NCBI GenBank assembly: GCA_963702755.1
Contig: CAVPDZ010000007.1
Coordinates: 434,001 to 498,000, forward strand
Length of the DNA stretch: 64,000 bases
Source of the DNA: JAJPKK01 sp963702755
GTDB taxonomy: Bacteria; Pseudomonadota; Alphaproteobacteria; Rhizobiales; Xanthobacteraceae
Reading direction: 5' to 3'
Shown: in pieces, positions 45,572 through 54,672 of the stretch
Numbering within the stretch: the first letter of the stretch is position 1
Layout: every line of letters starts with the position of its first letter
Position numbers and translations under genes: made by a program
The notes under the pieces: generated by a model
Told to the model about the DNA's origin: nothing
Database searches by the model: none
Seen by the model: the letters and a program-made list of their open reading frames with translations, nothing else

Positions 45572-46357
45572 CTACGCGGCGCCCAGGAATTCGCGCACGG
45601 CGCGGGTGAACTCGGCGGGGCGGTCGAGATTCGAGATGTGGCCGGCGCCTTCCAACTCGACATAACGTGAGCCGGGGAGCCGCGTGTTCATGTCCTTCAT
45701 GGCCGCGGGCGTCACGCCGTCCTTGCCGCCGGCGATGAACAGCACCGGCCGCGTCACGGTCGCGACCTTGCTGTTGTAATCGTGGTCAGCGAGCGCCGCG
45801 GCGCAACCGATGAAGCCGTTCACGGGAGTGGTGCGGATCATTGCGCGCACCTTGTCGATTTGCGCGGCCTTGGCCGCATGAAGCTCGGGCGGGAACCAAC
45901 GCCCGACCGTGGGCTCAACCAGTCCCTCCATCCCGCTCTTCTGGGCGAGCACGATGCGCTCCTCCCATTGCTGGGTCGTGGCCGGCGTCGATTTGCACGG
46001 CGAGTCGGCGACGATGACGCGGTCGACGCGATCGGGATGAAGCTGCGCCATGCCGAGCGCCGTCGCGCCGCCCATGGAGAGGCCGGCAAAGTGCGCCCGC
46101 GCAATGCCGAGTGCGTCGAGCAATGCGATCGCGTCGGCAATGAGGAGCGTGAAGGTGTAACGGCCGGCGGGCGCATCGGTCCCGCCATGGCCGCGCTGGT
46201 CGTAGCGCAACACGCGGAAAGATCGTGCGAGATCGGCCGCCTGCGGGTCCCACATGGCGAGATTGGTGGCGAGCGAATTGCTGAACACGATGACCGGCGC
46301 GTTGTCGCTGCCCTCGATCGCATAGTTGAACGTGATGCCATTCGCCTTGATGCGCAT
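45572..46357 (-). CDS. Alpha/beta hydrolase, 3-oxoadipate enol-lactonase-like
   Basis: A 261-residue cytoplasmic hydrolase resembling PcaD: VIVFSNSLATNLAMWDPQAA is the characteristic start (oxyanion region), GLSMGGATALGMA is the nucleophile elbow, GGKDGVTP holds the aspartate and GAGHISNLDRP the histidine. PcaD opens the enol-lactone in the beta-ketoadipate pathway. The rest of the pca genes are absent, so a related lactone or ester is possible. GGGAG before ATG 46357. It converges on the LLM gene, with stops four bases apart. Confidence 0.82.
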   Translation of the reverse strand: MRIKANGITFNYAIEGSDNAPVIVFSNSLATNLAMWDPQAADLARSFRVLRYDQRGHGGTDAPAGRYTFTLLIADAIALLDALGIARAHFAGLSMGGATALGMAQLHPDRVDRVIVADSPCKSTPATTQQWEERIVLAQKSGMEGLVEPTVGRWFPPELHAAKAAQIDKVRAMIRTTPVNGFIGCAAALADHDYNSKVATVTRPVLFIAGGKDGVTPAAMKDMNTRLPGSRYVELEGAGHISNLDRPAEFTRAVREFLGAA

Positions 46358-46493
46358 CGCCTGTCTCCCGTGCCTTGCTCTTTTACGACGGTCGTTATGA
46401 CCGGACTTCCGCCCGCCATCCAAGTCTTTTTATGCGCTTGACTTCGGCATCGGCTGCGAGCGTGAGTTGCAATCAACCGCTTGGAGCCTGTCG

Positions 46494-47405
46494 ATGACGA
46501 CTGCCGTCCAGGATTTGCTCGCCCTCCTCGATCTCGAGACGCTTGAGGTGAACCTGTTTCGTGGCCGCTCGCCGCAGCAGGGCTGGCAGCGTGTCTTTGG
46601 CGGCCAGGTGATCGGACAGGCGCTGGTTGCGGCGTGCCGCACTGTCGATGATATCGTGGAGCGGCCGCCCCATTCGCTGCATGCCTATTTCCTGCTGCCG
46701 GGCGATCCCAAGGTGCCGATCATCTACGAGGTCGACCGTATTCGCGACGGCCGCAGCTTTGTGACGCGGCGCGTGGTGGCGATCCAACATGGCCACGCGA
46801 TCTTCTCGATGTCGGTATCGTTTCAGATCGTCGAAGAGGGCCTGAGCCATATGGCCGAGATGCCGGATGTGCCCGACCCGGAATCGCTGCCGAGCGACAA
46901 CGAAATCAAATCGCGGGTGTTGCCGATCATGCCCGATCCGGTACGCCGCTACTACGAGCGCGAGCGGCCGATCGAATTGCGGCCGGTGGAGTTCGAGCGC
47001 TACCTCGGCAAGAAATTTCCGAACGGCCGGTTCAACGTCTGGATCCGGGCAACCGGGCCGCTTCCGGATGCGGCGGCGATCCATCAGTGCGTGCTTGCCT
47101 ATGCATCGGACCTGACGTTGCTCGATGCCGCCCTTGTTCCCCACGGACGGACGGTGTTCGAGAAAAGCATCATGGCCGCGAGCCTCGACCATGCCCTGTG
47201 GTTTCACCGGACGTTTCGCGCCGACGATTGGCTGCTTTACGCCCAGGAAAGCCCGAACGCGTCGGGCGCCCGCGGCTTCGCCCGGGGCCTGATCTTTGCG
47301 CGGGACGGCACGCTGGTCGCGTCCGTGGCGCAGGAAGGCTTGATACGAGAAAAGCGGGAGGCCATTATCATTGCCCAAACGATGGACAAAAATCAGTCTA
47401 AATAA
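46494..47405 (+). CDS. tesB: Acyl-CoA thioesterase II
   Basis: TesB, 303 residues, double-hotdog thioesterase that hydrolyses medium- and long-chain acyl-CoA. FRGRSPQQGWQRVFGGQVIG, PPHSLHAYFLLPGDP and VDRIRDGRSFVTRRVVAIQ are family signatures; the catalytic aspartate lies in LAYASDLTLLDAA and the C-terminal ARGLIFARDGTLVASVAQEG is the second signature. GGAG precedes ATG 46494. Directly upstream of the PII genes. Confidence 0.95.
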   Translation: MTTAVQDLLALLDLETLEVNLFRGRSPQQGWQRVFGGQVIGQALVAACRTVDDIVERPPHSLHAYFLLPGDPKVPIIYEVDRIRDGRSFVTRRVVAIQHGHAIFSMSVSFQIVEEGLSHMAEMPDVPDPESLPSDNEIKSRVLPIMPDPVRRYYERERPIELRPVEFERYLGKKFPNGRFNVWIRATGPLPDAAAIHQCVLAYASDLTLLDAALVPHGRTVFEKSIMAASLDHALWFHRTFRADDWLLYAQESPNASGARGFARGLIFARDGTLVASVAQEGLIREKREAIIIAQTMDKNQSK

Positions 47406-47570
47406 TGGGCAGCCGACAGCCGGGCGCCCTGTTGACAGCAAAATGGCGGCAATCGGCGGCGATTGCCCGAAATTCAGCCCGCCGATAAGGTTCCGCGTGG
47501 GCGTTGCCGGGCGCTCGCCAACCGAGCCAAAGGCTGAGGCGCGCTTGAATGCCGGCGTAAGGGGGACGCG

Positions 47571-47909
47571 GTGAAGCTCGTCATTGCGATCATAAAGCCG
47601 TTCAAGCTCAACGATGTCCGCGAGGCGATCGGTGATCTCGGTATCAGCGGAATGACGGTCACCGAGGTCAGGGGTTACGGCCGGCAGAAGGGACACACCG
47701 AGATCTACCGCGGTTCCGAATATACCGTGAATTTCCTGCCGAAGATCCGCGTCGAAGTGGCGGTCCCGACGGAGCGCGTGGACAAGGCGGTGGCAGCGAT
47801 CGCGGCGGCCGCCCGCACGGGCCAAATCGGCGACGGCAAGATATTCGTCACTGCGCTCGATCACGCGGTGCGCATCCGCACCGGTGAGACCGACAGCGAT
47901 GCCCTGTGA
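47571..47909 (+). CDS. PII nitrogen-regulatory protein (first copy)
   Basis: A 112-residue GlnB/GlnK-type protein starting with GTG 47571 after GGGGGA. MKLVIAIIKPFKLNDVREAI, the T-loop KGHTEIYRGSEYTVNF with uridylylatable Tyr51, and TGQIGDGKIFV are all intact. PII trimers sense 2-oxoglutarate, ATP/ADP and glutamine and control glutamine synthetase adenylylation, NtrB and AmtB. Tandem PII genes before amtB are typical of Bradyrhizobium-group genomes. A palindrome covers its stop codon. Confidence 0.94.
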   Translation: MKLVIAIIKPFKLNDVREAIGDLGISGMTVTEVRGYGRQKGHTEIYRGSEYTVNFLPKIRVEVAVPTERVDKAVAAIAAAARTGQIGDGKIFVTALDHAVRIRTGETDSDAL

Positions 47910-47920
47910 TTAATCACAGG
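47903..47920. promoter_or_regulatory. Perfect 18-bp palindrome upstream of the sigma-54 promoter
   Basis: CCTGTGATTAATCACAGG overlaps the stop codon of the first PII gene and lies 44 bases before the -24 element of glnK. It has the half-site pattern TGTGA-N4-TCACA of a Crp/Fnr-type site and differs from the NtrC consensus. It could instead be a short hairpin. Confidence 0.45.
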
Positions 47921-47963
47921 CGCAACTGCTTGGAAGACAAGGCAGGTCCGCGCTTTTCAAAAC

Positions 47964-47980
47964 TGGCACGGCCCTTGATT
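47964..47980 (+). promoter_or_regulatory. Sigma-54 (-24/-12) promoter of glnK-amtB
   Basis: TGGCACG-GCCC-TTGAT matches the consensus TGGCACG-N4-TTGCW in all but one base, with the invariant GG and GA correctly spaced. It lies about 100 bases before the glnK start, as expected for an NtrC-activated nitrogen-limitation promoter. Confidence 0.85.
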
Positions 47981-48078
47981 CCCTGCGGGTGCGCCGGAAC
48001 AAGCCGGCGGTGTCTTGCTGGCGCATGATCCAGTTCGACGAGTGATCTTCGAACTCATGCGACGAGGGGAAGAACTCC

Positions 48079-48417
48079 ATGAAAGTTGTCATGGCCATCA
48101 TCAAGCCATTCAAGCTTGACGAGGTGCGCGACGCATTGACCGCGATTGGCGTGCACGGAATGACTGTCACCGAGGTCAAGGGGTACGGGCGCCAGAAGGG
48201 CCATACCGAGATCTATCGCGGCACTGAATATGCCGTGAGCTTCCTGCCGAAACTGAAGATCGAAGTCGCGGTCGCGGCGTCCCAGGCCGACAAAGTCATC
48301 GAAGCCATTTCGACGGCAGCGAAGACCGGGCAGATCGGCGACGGCAAGATTTTCGTGTTCGACCTCGAACAAGCCGTGCGCATTCGTACCGGCGAAACCG
48401 ACGCAGCGGCGCTGTGA
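48079..48417 (+). CDS. glnK: PII nitrogen-regulatory protein GlnK
   Basis: The second PII copy, 112 residues: MKVVMAIIKPFKLDEVRDAL, T-loop GHTEIYRGTEYAVSF with Tyr51, and TGQIGDGKIFVFDLEQAVRI. Placed 37 bases before amtB and behind a sigma-54 promoter, it is the GlnK that plugs the ammonium channel when nitrogen is plentiful. GAGGGGAAG lies before ATG 48079. Confidence 0.96.
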   Translation: MKVVMAIIKPFKLDEVRDALTAIGVHGMTVTEVKGYGRQKGHTEIYRGTEYAVSFLPKLKIEVAVAASQADKVIEAISTAAKTGQIGDGKIFVFDLEQAVRIRTGETDAAAL

Positions 48418-48454
48418 GCGTCGGGCACAACCGCTTCCGAATCAGGAGATAACG

Positions 48455-49879
48455 ATGACACGGAGATTCCCTCATTGCGCCGCGCTGTTCGCCTTGTTGT
48501 TGGCGATGCTGCTTGGCGCTGCCCTGAGCGTGCCGACGCTCGATCTGGCGTTCGCCCAAGAGACGCCGGCGGCGGCGCCAGCCGCTCCGGCCGCTGCCGC
48601 GACGCCGCCTGCCTGCAGTGCCGACGTCCTCGTGAACTGCACGCCCAATTCGGGCGACACGGCCTGGATGCTGACGTCGGTCGCACTCGTGCTGATGATG
48701 ACGGTGCCGGGCCTCGGCCTGTTCTATGGCGGCATGGTGCGCAAGAAGAACGTCGGCGACACGGTGATGACGAGCTTCGCCATCACCTGCCTCGTGACGG
48801 TGCTGTTCGCCTGTTTCACCTACAGCCTCGCCTTCACCGAGGGTAACCCCTACATCGGCGGCTTCTCGCGGGCGTTCCTGCAAAACATCGTCAGCAACAG
48901 CAAGACCGGGGTCGGTAATGCGAGCTCGCTTGCGCCGACGATCCCTGAGACCGTCTACATCTGCTTCCAGATGACGTTCGCGATCATCACCCCGGCGCTC
49001 ATCGCCGGCGCCTTCGCGGAGCGCATGAAGTTCTCGGCGATGCTGTGGTTCATCGGCCTGTGGGCGATCTTCGTCTATGCGCCGGTTGCGCACTGGGTGT
49101 GGGGTCCCGACGGCCTCTTCAACAGCACCAACGACAAGGCGTGGTTCAAGGTGCTCGACTTCGCGGGTGGTACTGTCGTGCACGTCAATTCCGGTACCGC
49201 TGGCCTGGTTTGCGCGCTCTGCCTCGGCAAGCGCCAGGACACGGCCCCGGGTCACAACATGGTGCTGACATTCATTGGCGCATCGCTGCTGTGGGTCGGT
49301 TGGTTCGGCTTCAATGCCGGCTCGGCCGTCAGCGCCGGCGTGCAAGCCGGCATGGCAATGACCGTGACCCAGATCGCCACCGCCGTCGCCGCGCTGACGT
49401 GGATGTTCGTGGAGTGGGCGATCCGCGGCAAGCCGACCGTGATCGGCATCTGCTCCGGCGCCGTCGCCGGTCTCGTCGCCATCACGCCGGCGTCTGGCTT
49501 CGTCGGTCCGAGCGGCGCGATCGCCATCGGGATCGCAGCCGGCATCGTCTGCTATTGGGGCGTCAGCGGGCTCAAGCACATGTTCGGCTATGACGACGCG
49601 CTCGATGCCTTCGGCGTTCATGGCGTCGGCGGCGCGGTGGGCGCGATCCTGACGGGCGTGTTTGCCGTCGAGCAGTTCGGCCAGACCAAGGGACTGATCG
49701 AGGGCAACACGCAGCAGGTTCTCAATCAGCTCGCCGGTGTCGGAATCGTGTTCGTCTACGACGTGATCGTGTCGTTCATCATCCTCAAGCTCATCGATTG
49801 GACTATTGGACTGCGGGTCACGAAAGAGGTGGAGGTCGAAGGCCTCGACCTCACCCTGCACGGCGAGGTCGTGCAGTAG
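48455..49879 (+). CDS. amtB: Ammonium transporter AmtB
   Basis: A 474-residue channel with a cleavable signal peptide and an Ala/Pro linker (residues 1-50), then eleven spans. The twin histidines are in GGTVVHVNSGTAG and FGVHGVGGAVGA; VPGLGLFYGGMVRKKN and the external aromatic gate are normal. It admits ammonium under nitrogen limitation and is shut by GlnK binding. Ends with a strong terminator at 49943. Cotranscribed with glnK. Confidence 0.97.
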   Translation: MTRRFPHCAALFALLLAMLLGAALSVPTLDLAFAQETPAAAPAAPAAAATPPACSADVLVNCTPNSGDTAWMLTSVALVLMMTVPGLGLFYGGMVRKKNVGDTVMTSFAITCLVTVLFACFTYSLAFTEGNPYIGGFSRAFLQNIVSNSKTGVGNASSLAPTIPETVYICFQMTFAIITPALIAGAFAERMKFSAMLWFIGLWAIFVYAPVAHWVWGPDGLFNSTNDKAWFKVLDFAGGTVVHVNSGTAGLVCALCLGKRQDTAPGHNMVLTFIGASLLWVGWFGFNAGSAVSAGVQAGMAMTVTQIATAVAALTWMFVEWAIRGKPTVIGICSGAVAGLVAITPASGFVGPSGAIAIGIAAGIVCYWGVSGLKHMFGYDDALDAFGVHGVGGAVGAILTGVFAVEQFGQTKGLIEGNTQQVLNQLAGVGIVFVYDVIVSFIILKLIDWTIGLRVTKEVEVEGLDLTLHGEVVQ

Positions 49880-49942
49880 CTCCGCATCGTTGCGAATCAC
49901 GGGTGGGGCGAATTCCCGGCAAGCGTCCTGCCCGTCTGGAGA

Positions 49943-49970
49943 GGCCCCGGCGTTCCGCCGGGGCCTTTTT
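49943..49970 (+). terminator. Rho-independent terminator of glnK-amtB
   Basis: 10-bp stem GGCCCCGGCG / CGCCGGGGCC with a TTC loop and five T at 49966-49970. Confidence 0.92.
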
Positions 49971-50059
49971 CGTCAGGCTTGGCTATAGATAGACCGATGT
50001 CAATCGGACGCTGGATTCCGCGACTTTCCGCCGATCCCGGACTTCCTTGACCGCCATGG

Positions 50060-50076
50060 TTAATTGGCCCTTAACC
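50060..50076 (+). promoter_or_regulatory. Perfect CtrA box upstream of the aminotransferase/ftsK genes
   Basis: TTAA-TTGGCCC-TTAACC matches TTAA-N7-TTAAC fully and lies 53 bases before the aminotransferase ATG, which is followed directly by ftsK. CtrA control of division genes is established in alphaproteobacteria; here it is inferred from the pattern. Confidence 0.6.
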
Positions 50077-50129
50077 TGACCGCCCTAGAGTCCGAGGAGG
50101 CGGCGGATGATCTCCGGCCGGGTATGTAA

Positions 50130-51349
50130 ATGTCGATCAACAGCGCCGAACGCAGGGTTTCGCTCTCGAACGGTCGGAGCGCCGACGCGCGCTCACCGTT
50201 CGTGCGGCTCGCCGAACTGATCGGCGATATCAAACCCGGCAAACCTCCGATCGATCTTGGCGTCGGCGAACCGAAGCATGGCGTGCCCGAATTCGTCGGC
50301 CCGGTGATGGCCGCGCACATTGCGGACTTCGGCCGCTATCCGCGCAATGAAGGACTGCCGCAGTTTCGGCGCGCGGCCGCCGAATGGGCGGCGCGCCGCT
50401 ACAAGCTTTCCCGCGTGCCCGATCCCGACCGCGAGGTACTTGTGCTCAACGGCTCGCGCGAAGGGCTCTTCCTCGGCGACCTTCGCCGCGAAGCGTCACG
50501 TCGGACCGCGCGCAGGTTGTCCGGCGGTCCTCATCCCTAATCCGTTTTACGCCGCTTATTGGGCCGGCGCCGTGCTCGGCGATTGCGAGTCAGTCTATAT
50601 GCCGGCGACCCGCGAGACCGGATTTCTGCCGGACCTCGATGCGCTCGATCCTGCGCTGCTCGCGCGCACCGTCGCGATGTTCCTCGGCACGCCGTCGAAC
50701 CCGCAGGGCGCGGTCGCGGATATCGCGATATCTGCGCCGCGCGGTGGCGATGGCGCGGCGTTACGGCTTCATGCTGTTCTGCGACGAGTGCTATTCGGAG
50801 ATCTACACCCGCACGCCGCCGACCGGCATCCTCGAGGTGTCAGGGGACGGGTTCGAGAACGTCGTGCTGTTCCAGTCGCTCTCCAAGCGCTCGAACCTGC
50901 CGGGCTTGCGCGTCGGTTTCGTCATGGGTGACCGCAAATTCATGGCGAATTTCCTCGAACTGCGCAGCGTTGCCGCGCCGCAGGTGCCGATCCCGGCCCA
51001 GGAGGTCGCGATCGCGGCCTACCAGGATGAGGCTCACGTGGAGCGCAATCGCGATCTCTACCGGCAGAAATTCGATCTCGCCGACCAGATCATCGGCAAT
51101 CGTTACGGTTACAGCCGGCCGCCCGGCGGCTTCTTCCTTTGGCTCGACGTCGGCGCGTTCGGCGGCAGTGAAGCCGTGGCGGCACGGCTGTGGCGAGAGG
51201 CCGGCGTGCGCGTCTTGCCGGGCCGTTATGCGGCGCGCGAGCAGGACGACGGCACCAATCCCGGCGCGGACTTTATCCGTGTCGCCATGGTGCACGACAA
51301 GGAAACCACGGCCGAAGCGCTTCATCGCATCGTCGCCGTGCTGGGTTGA
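50130..51349 (+). CDS. PLP-dependent aminotransferase class I/II (DapC-like), frame broken twice
   Basis: About 405 residues once one base is removed at GG 50475-50476 and one near 50720-50728. Fold-type I signatures: IDLGVGEPKHGVPEF, FGRYPRNEGLPQFRRA, VLNGSREGLFLAT, LIPNPFYAAYWAGA, PSNPQG, FCDECYSEIY and the PLP lysine in FQSLSKRSNLPGLRVGF. The closest functional relatives by pattern are succinyldiaminopimelate or LL-DAP aminotransferases; the substrate is not certain. It is 15 bases upstream of ftsK, presumably one transcript under a CtrA box. Confidence 0.88.
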
Positions 51350-51364
51350 TCGGAGTGATTTGAC

Positions 51365-53794
51365 GTGGCGATGTCGACCGCCGAGCGGAACCACTACGGA
51401 TCGTTCGTGCCGGACGATTTCCGCGACGCGATCCATCGGCGGCTGCGCGAATTCGGCGGGCTTGCACTGATCATCGTGACCGGCGCGGCCGCTGCCGCGC
51501 TTGCCAGCTGGTCGGTCAACGATCCGAGCTTCAGCCACGCCACCAGCGCGCCGGTGCGCAATCTTCTTGGCGCTTACGGCGCCATCACCGCCGACCTCGC
51601 GATGCAGCTGTTCGGTCTTGCTGCGCTCGCGATCATCCTGCCGCCGGCATTGTGGGGCTGGCGCCTCACCAGCCACCGCATCTTGGACAGCCTGCGCTGG
51701 CGCTTCCTCGCATGGGTCATCGGTCTCGTGTTGGCGACGGCCTTCGCATCGTGCCTGCCGCGCGCTGCCCATTGGCCGCTGCCGAGCGGACTGGGTGGCG
51801 TCATCGGCGACGCCCTGCTGCGTGTGGTCGCGAGCGTCACCGGCGGCCCCCTGCAGGGGACCACCCTTCTCGTCTTCCAATCGGTTCTCGGCGTTCTCGG
51901 CTTTGCTTCGATCTTGATCGCCTCAGGCGTGGGCATCCACCGCCGCGACGCCGAGGAGGAGGCCGAGGAGGGCGGCGGCTCAGTCTCGATCGGCTGGTTC
52001 GTGCATACGTTCATGAGCCTCAAGGCCCGCGTCGCGCGGCTGGGCGAACGCATGCTCAGCGGACTCATGCTGTTTCGGCGCGAGCGGCAGCCGCAAAGCT
52101 TGCGCCGCGCCGAGCCGCAGCTTGATGGCGACACTCGTGATGCATTCGAGCCGGCGCCCGATGCGGACGAGCAGGAAGAAGTCGAGGAGGATGAGCCCGA
52201 GGGTGAGGCCAAGCCGCGCCAGGCCCGCAAGCCGCGCCAGACCCAGCGCCAATCGCGAAAGTCGACCGACGGCTACGAATTGCCCGCGCTCAATCTTCTC
52301 GCCGCGCCGAAAGCATCGGACCGCTCCGCCCCCAGCATGGACGCGATCCGCGAGTGCGCTACGGCCCTCGAACACGTGTTGTCCGATTTCGGCGTGAGGG
52401 GCGAAATCATCAATGCGCGTCCAGGACCGGTGGTGACGCTTTACGAGCTTGAGCCGGCGCCGGGCATCAAGTCGTCGCGGGTGATCGGGCTCTCCGACGA
52501 TATCGCGCGGTCGATGAGCGCGCTCTCGGCGCGCGTCGCCGTCGTTTCCGGCCGCAACGTCATCGGCATCGAGCTTCCCAATCAGACCCGCGAGAAGGTG
52601 CTGCTGCGCGAACTTTTGGCCGCCGAAGAGTACGCCGACTCGAGCGCCAAGCTGCCGCTGTGTCTCGGCAAGACCATCGGCGGCGAGCCGGTGATCGTCG
52701 ATCTCGCCCGCATGCCGCACCTGCTGATTGCCGGTACCACGGGCTCCGGCAAATCGGTCGCCATCAACACCATGATCTTGAGCCTCCTGTACCGGCTCAA
52801 GCCCGAGCAGTGCCGGCTCATCATGGTCGATCCGAAAATGCTCGAACTTTCGGTCTATGACGGCATCCCGCATCTGCTGACGCCCGTCGTGACCGATCCG
52901 AAGAAGGCCGTAGTGGCGCTGAAGTGGGCGGTCCGCGAGATGGAGGACCGCTACAAGAAGATGGCGAAGCTCGGCGTGCGCAACATCGACGGTTACAACA
53001 CGCGGCTCGCCGAAGCAAAGAGCCGCGGCGAAGTGCTCTCGCGCACGGTCCATGTCGGCTACGACAAGGAGAGCGGCGACGCACTCTACGAGAAGGAGGA
53101 GTTCGAGCAGGATCTGCTGCCCTATCTCGTCGTGATCGTCGACGAAATGGCCGACCTCATGATGGTGGCCGGTAAGGACATTGAAGGGGCGATTCAGCGC
53201 CTCGCCCAGATGGCGCGGGCGGCCGGCATTCATGTGGTGCTGGCGACCCAACGGCCGTCGGTCGACGTCATCACCGGCACGATCAAAGCCAATTTCCCGA
53301 CCCGCATCTCCTTCCAGGTCACGTCCAAGATCGACAGCCGCACCATTTTGGGCGAGCAGGGCGCCGAGCAGCTCTTGGGTCAGGGCGACATGCTCTACAT
53401 GGCGGGCGGTGGCCGCATCAGCCGCGTGCACGGACCGTTCGTGTCCGATGACGAAGTCGAAAAGATCGTGCGCCACCTCAAGTCGCAGGGGCAGCCGCAA
53501 TATCTCGAGGCGGTGACGGCAGAAGATGGCACCGAAGAAGGCGAAGACGGGGCGGTGTTCGACGCGACCGCGATGGGCGCCGAGGACGGGGCCGACCTCT
53601 ACCAACAAGCCGTCCAGGTGGTGACACGCGATCGCAAGGCGTCGACAAGCTATATCCAGCGCCGCCTGCAGATCGGCTACAACCGTGCCGCATCGCTCAT
53701 GGAGCGGATGGAGAAGGAAGGCATCATCGGCCAGCCGAATCATGCCGGAAAGCGCGAAATCCTGGTTGGCGGCGAAGACGACGAACGCTACTGA
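51365..53794 (+). CDS. ftsK: DNA translocase FtsK
   Basis: An 809-residue protein: four N-terminal membrane spans (about 30-200), an acidic and Gln/Arg-rich linker (to about 300), then the RecA-like motor with Walker A AGTTGSGKSVAI (about 455-466), Walker B LLPYLVVIVDEMADLM, LATQRPSVDVITGTIKANFP and the C-terminal winged-helix gamma domain (RRLQIGYNRAASLMERME) that reads KOPS sites. It clears the terminus through the septum and activates XerCD. GTG 51365 has GGAG nine bases upstream; ATG 51371 is an alternative. Confidence 0.97.
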   Translation: MAMSTAERNHYGSFVPDDFRDAIHRRLREFGGLALIIVTGAAAAALASWSVNDPSFSHATSAPVRNLLGAYGAITADLAMQLFGLAALAIILPPALWGWRLTSHRILDSLRWRFLAWVIGLVLATAFASCLPRAAHWPLPSGLGGVIGDALLRVVASVTGGPLQGTTLLVFQSVLGVLGFASILIASGVGIHRRDAEEEAEEGGGSVSIGWFVHTFMSLKARVARLGERMLSGLMLFRRERQPQSLRRAEPQLDGDTRDAFEPAPDADEQEEVEEDEPEGEAKPRQARKPRQTQRQSRKSTDGYELPALNLLAAPKASDRSAPSMDAIRECATALEHVLSDFGVRGEIINARPGPVVTLYELEPAPGIKSSRVIGLSDDIARSMSALSARVAVVSGRNVIGIELPNQTREKVLLRELLAAEEYADSSAKLPLCLGKTIGGEPVIVDLARMPHLLIAGTTGSGKSVAINTMILSLLYRLKPEQCRLIMVDPKMLELSVYDGIPHLLTPVVTDPKKAVVALKWAVREMEDRYKKMAKLGVRNIDGYNTRLAEAKSRGEVLSRTVHVGYDKESGDALYEKEEFEQDLLPYLVVIVDEMADLMMVAGKDIEGAIQRLAQMARAAGIHVVLATQRPSVDVITGTIKANFPTRISFQVTSKIDSRTILGEQGAEQLLGQGDMLYMAGGGRISRVHGPFVSDDEVEKIVRHLKSQGQPQYLEAVTAEDGTEEGEDGAVFDATAMGAEDGADLYQQAVQVVTRDRKASTSYIQRRLQIGYNRAASLMERMEKEGIIGQPNHAGKREILVGGEDDERY

Positions 53795-53881
53795 TTAGGG
53801 CGGGATTTCGATTCGAGCCGCGAAAACGCCATCTCGGCATGGCTCGGTTCGACAGCTTCACAGGGATGCGGAGGGGTCATC

Positions 53882-54649
53882 ATGGGACGGGCCGGTCTGG
53901 CCGCAGTTGTCGGTGCAATTTTGTTTGGCGGCCCACTCGTTGGGACGGTCCTGACCGCGGAGATTGCCGCGGCTCAGGGCGTTCCGTTGCCGCCATCTGC
54001 CCCGAAAAAGCCTGCGACGACGACGGCCCCCCGGCCGCCGCTGGCGATTCAGCCCGACAACGCCGCGCGCGGCGTTCCGGTGATGCCGCCCAGCGATTCC
54101 GCGGCCTATGACGGCTCCCAGCGCGGGCTGGTGGACCGCGCCAGCAAATATCTGTCGAGCATCCAGGTGCTGAGCGGCGATTTCGTGCAAATCGGGCCCG
54201 ACGGCAGCCGCACGGTCGGCCGGTTCTATCTGCAGAAGCCCGGCCGCGTTCGCTTCGAATATGACCCGCCGAGCCCGATCGACGTGATTGCCGACGGATC
54301 ATCGGTCGTGGTGCGGGACCGCAAGCTCGCGACGCAGGACCTCTATCCTCTGTCCCAAACTCCGTTGCGATTCCTGCTGGCGGATCACCTTGATCTGTTG
54401 AACGACACCAATGTGATTGCTGCCTCCCAGGACGGCACTTACATCACGATCACGATCGAAGAGCGCCATCTCCTCGTTGGCACGCACCGCCTCGTGATGA
54501 TGTTCTCCGTCAAGGACACGACGCTGCGGCAATGGACCGTGACGGATCCGCAGGGCTATCAGACGACCGTCGCGGTCTACAATCTCGACACGGTGCACCG
54601 GCCCGATCCGAACATGTTCAACATCAGCTACGAGCGGAACATGCAATAG
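53882..54649 (+). CDS. lolA: Outer-membrane lipoprotein carrier protein LolA
   Basis: A 255-residue periplasmic chaperone that moves lipoproteins from LolCDE to the outer membrane. Signal peptide to about IAAAQ, a Pro-rich stretch (35-75), then the LolA half-barrel: VDRASKYLSSIQVLSGDFVQ, GRFYLQKPGRVRFEYDPPSP and the end DPNMFNISYERNM. GGAGG lies before ATG 53882. Follows ftsK as in many alphaproteobacteria. Confidence 0.94.
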   Translation: MGRAGLAAVVGAILFGGPLVGTVLTAEIAAAQGVPLPPSAPKKPATTTAPRPPLAIQPDNAARGVPVMPPSDSAAYDGSQRGLVDRASKYLSSIQVLSGDFVQIGPDGSRTVGRFYLQKPGRVRFEYDPPSPIDVIADGSSVVVRDRKLATQDLYPLSQTPLRFLLADHLDLLNDTNVIAASQDGTYITITIEERHLLVGTHRLVMMFSVKDTTLRQWTVTDPQGYQTTVAVYNLDTVHRPDPNMFNISYERNMQ

Positions 54650-54672
54650 GCGGCGGTCCCGGCCTCCTTCTT

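Noticed and set aside
48296..49900. 534-codon open frame opposite glnK/amtB
   Set aside because: Antisense shadow of amtB, His/Arg/Asp-rich and without motifs.
51980..53743. 587-codon open frame opposite ftsK
   Set aside because: Antisense shadow; composition is that of a complementary frame and ftsK is certain.
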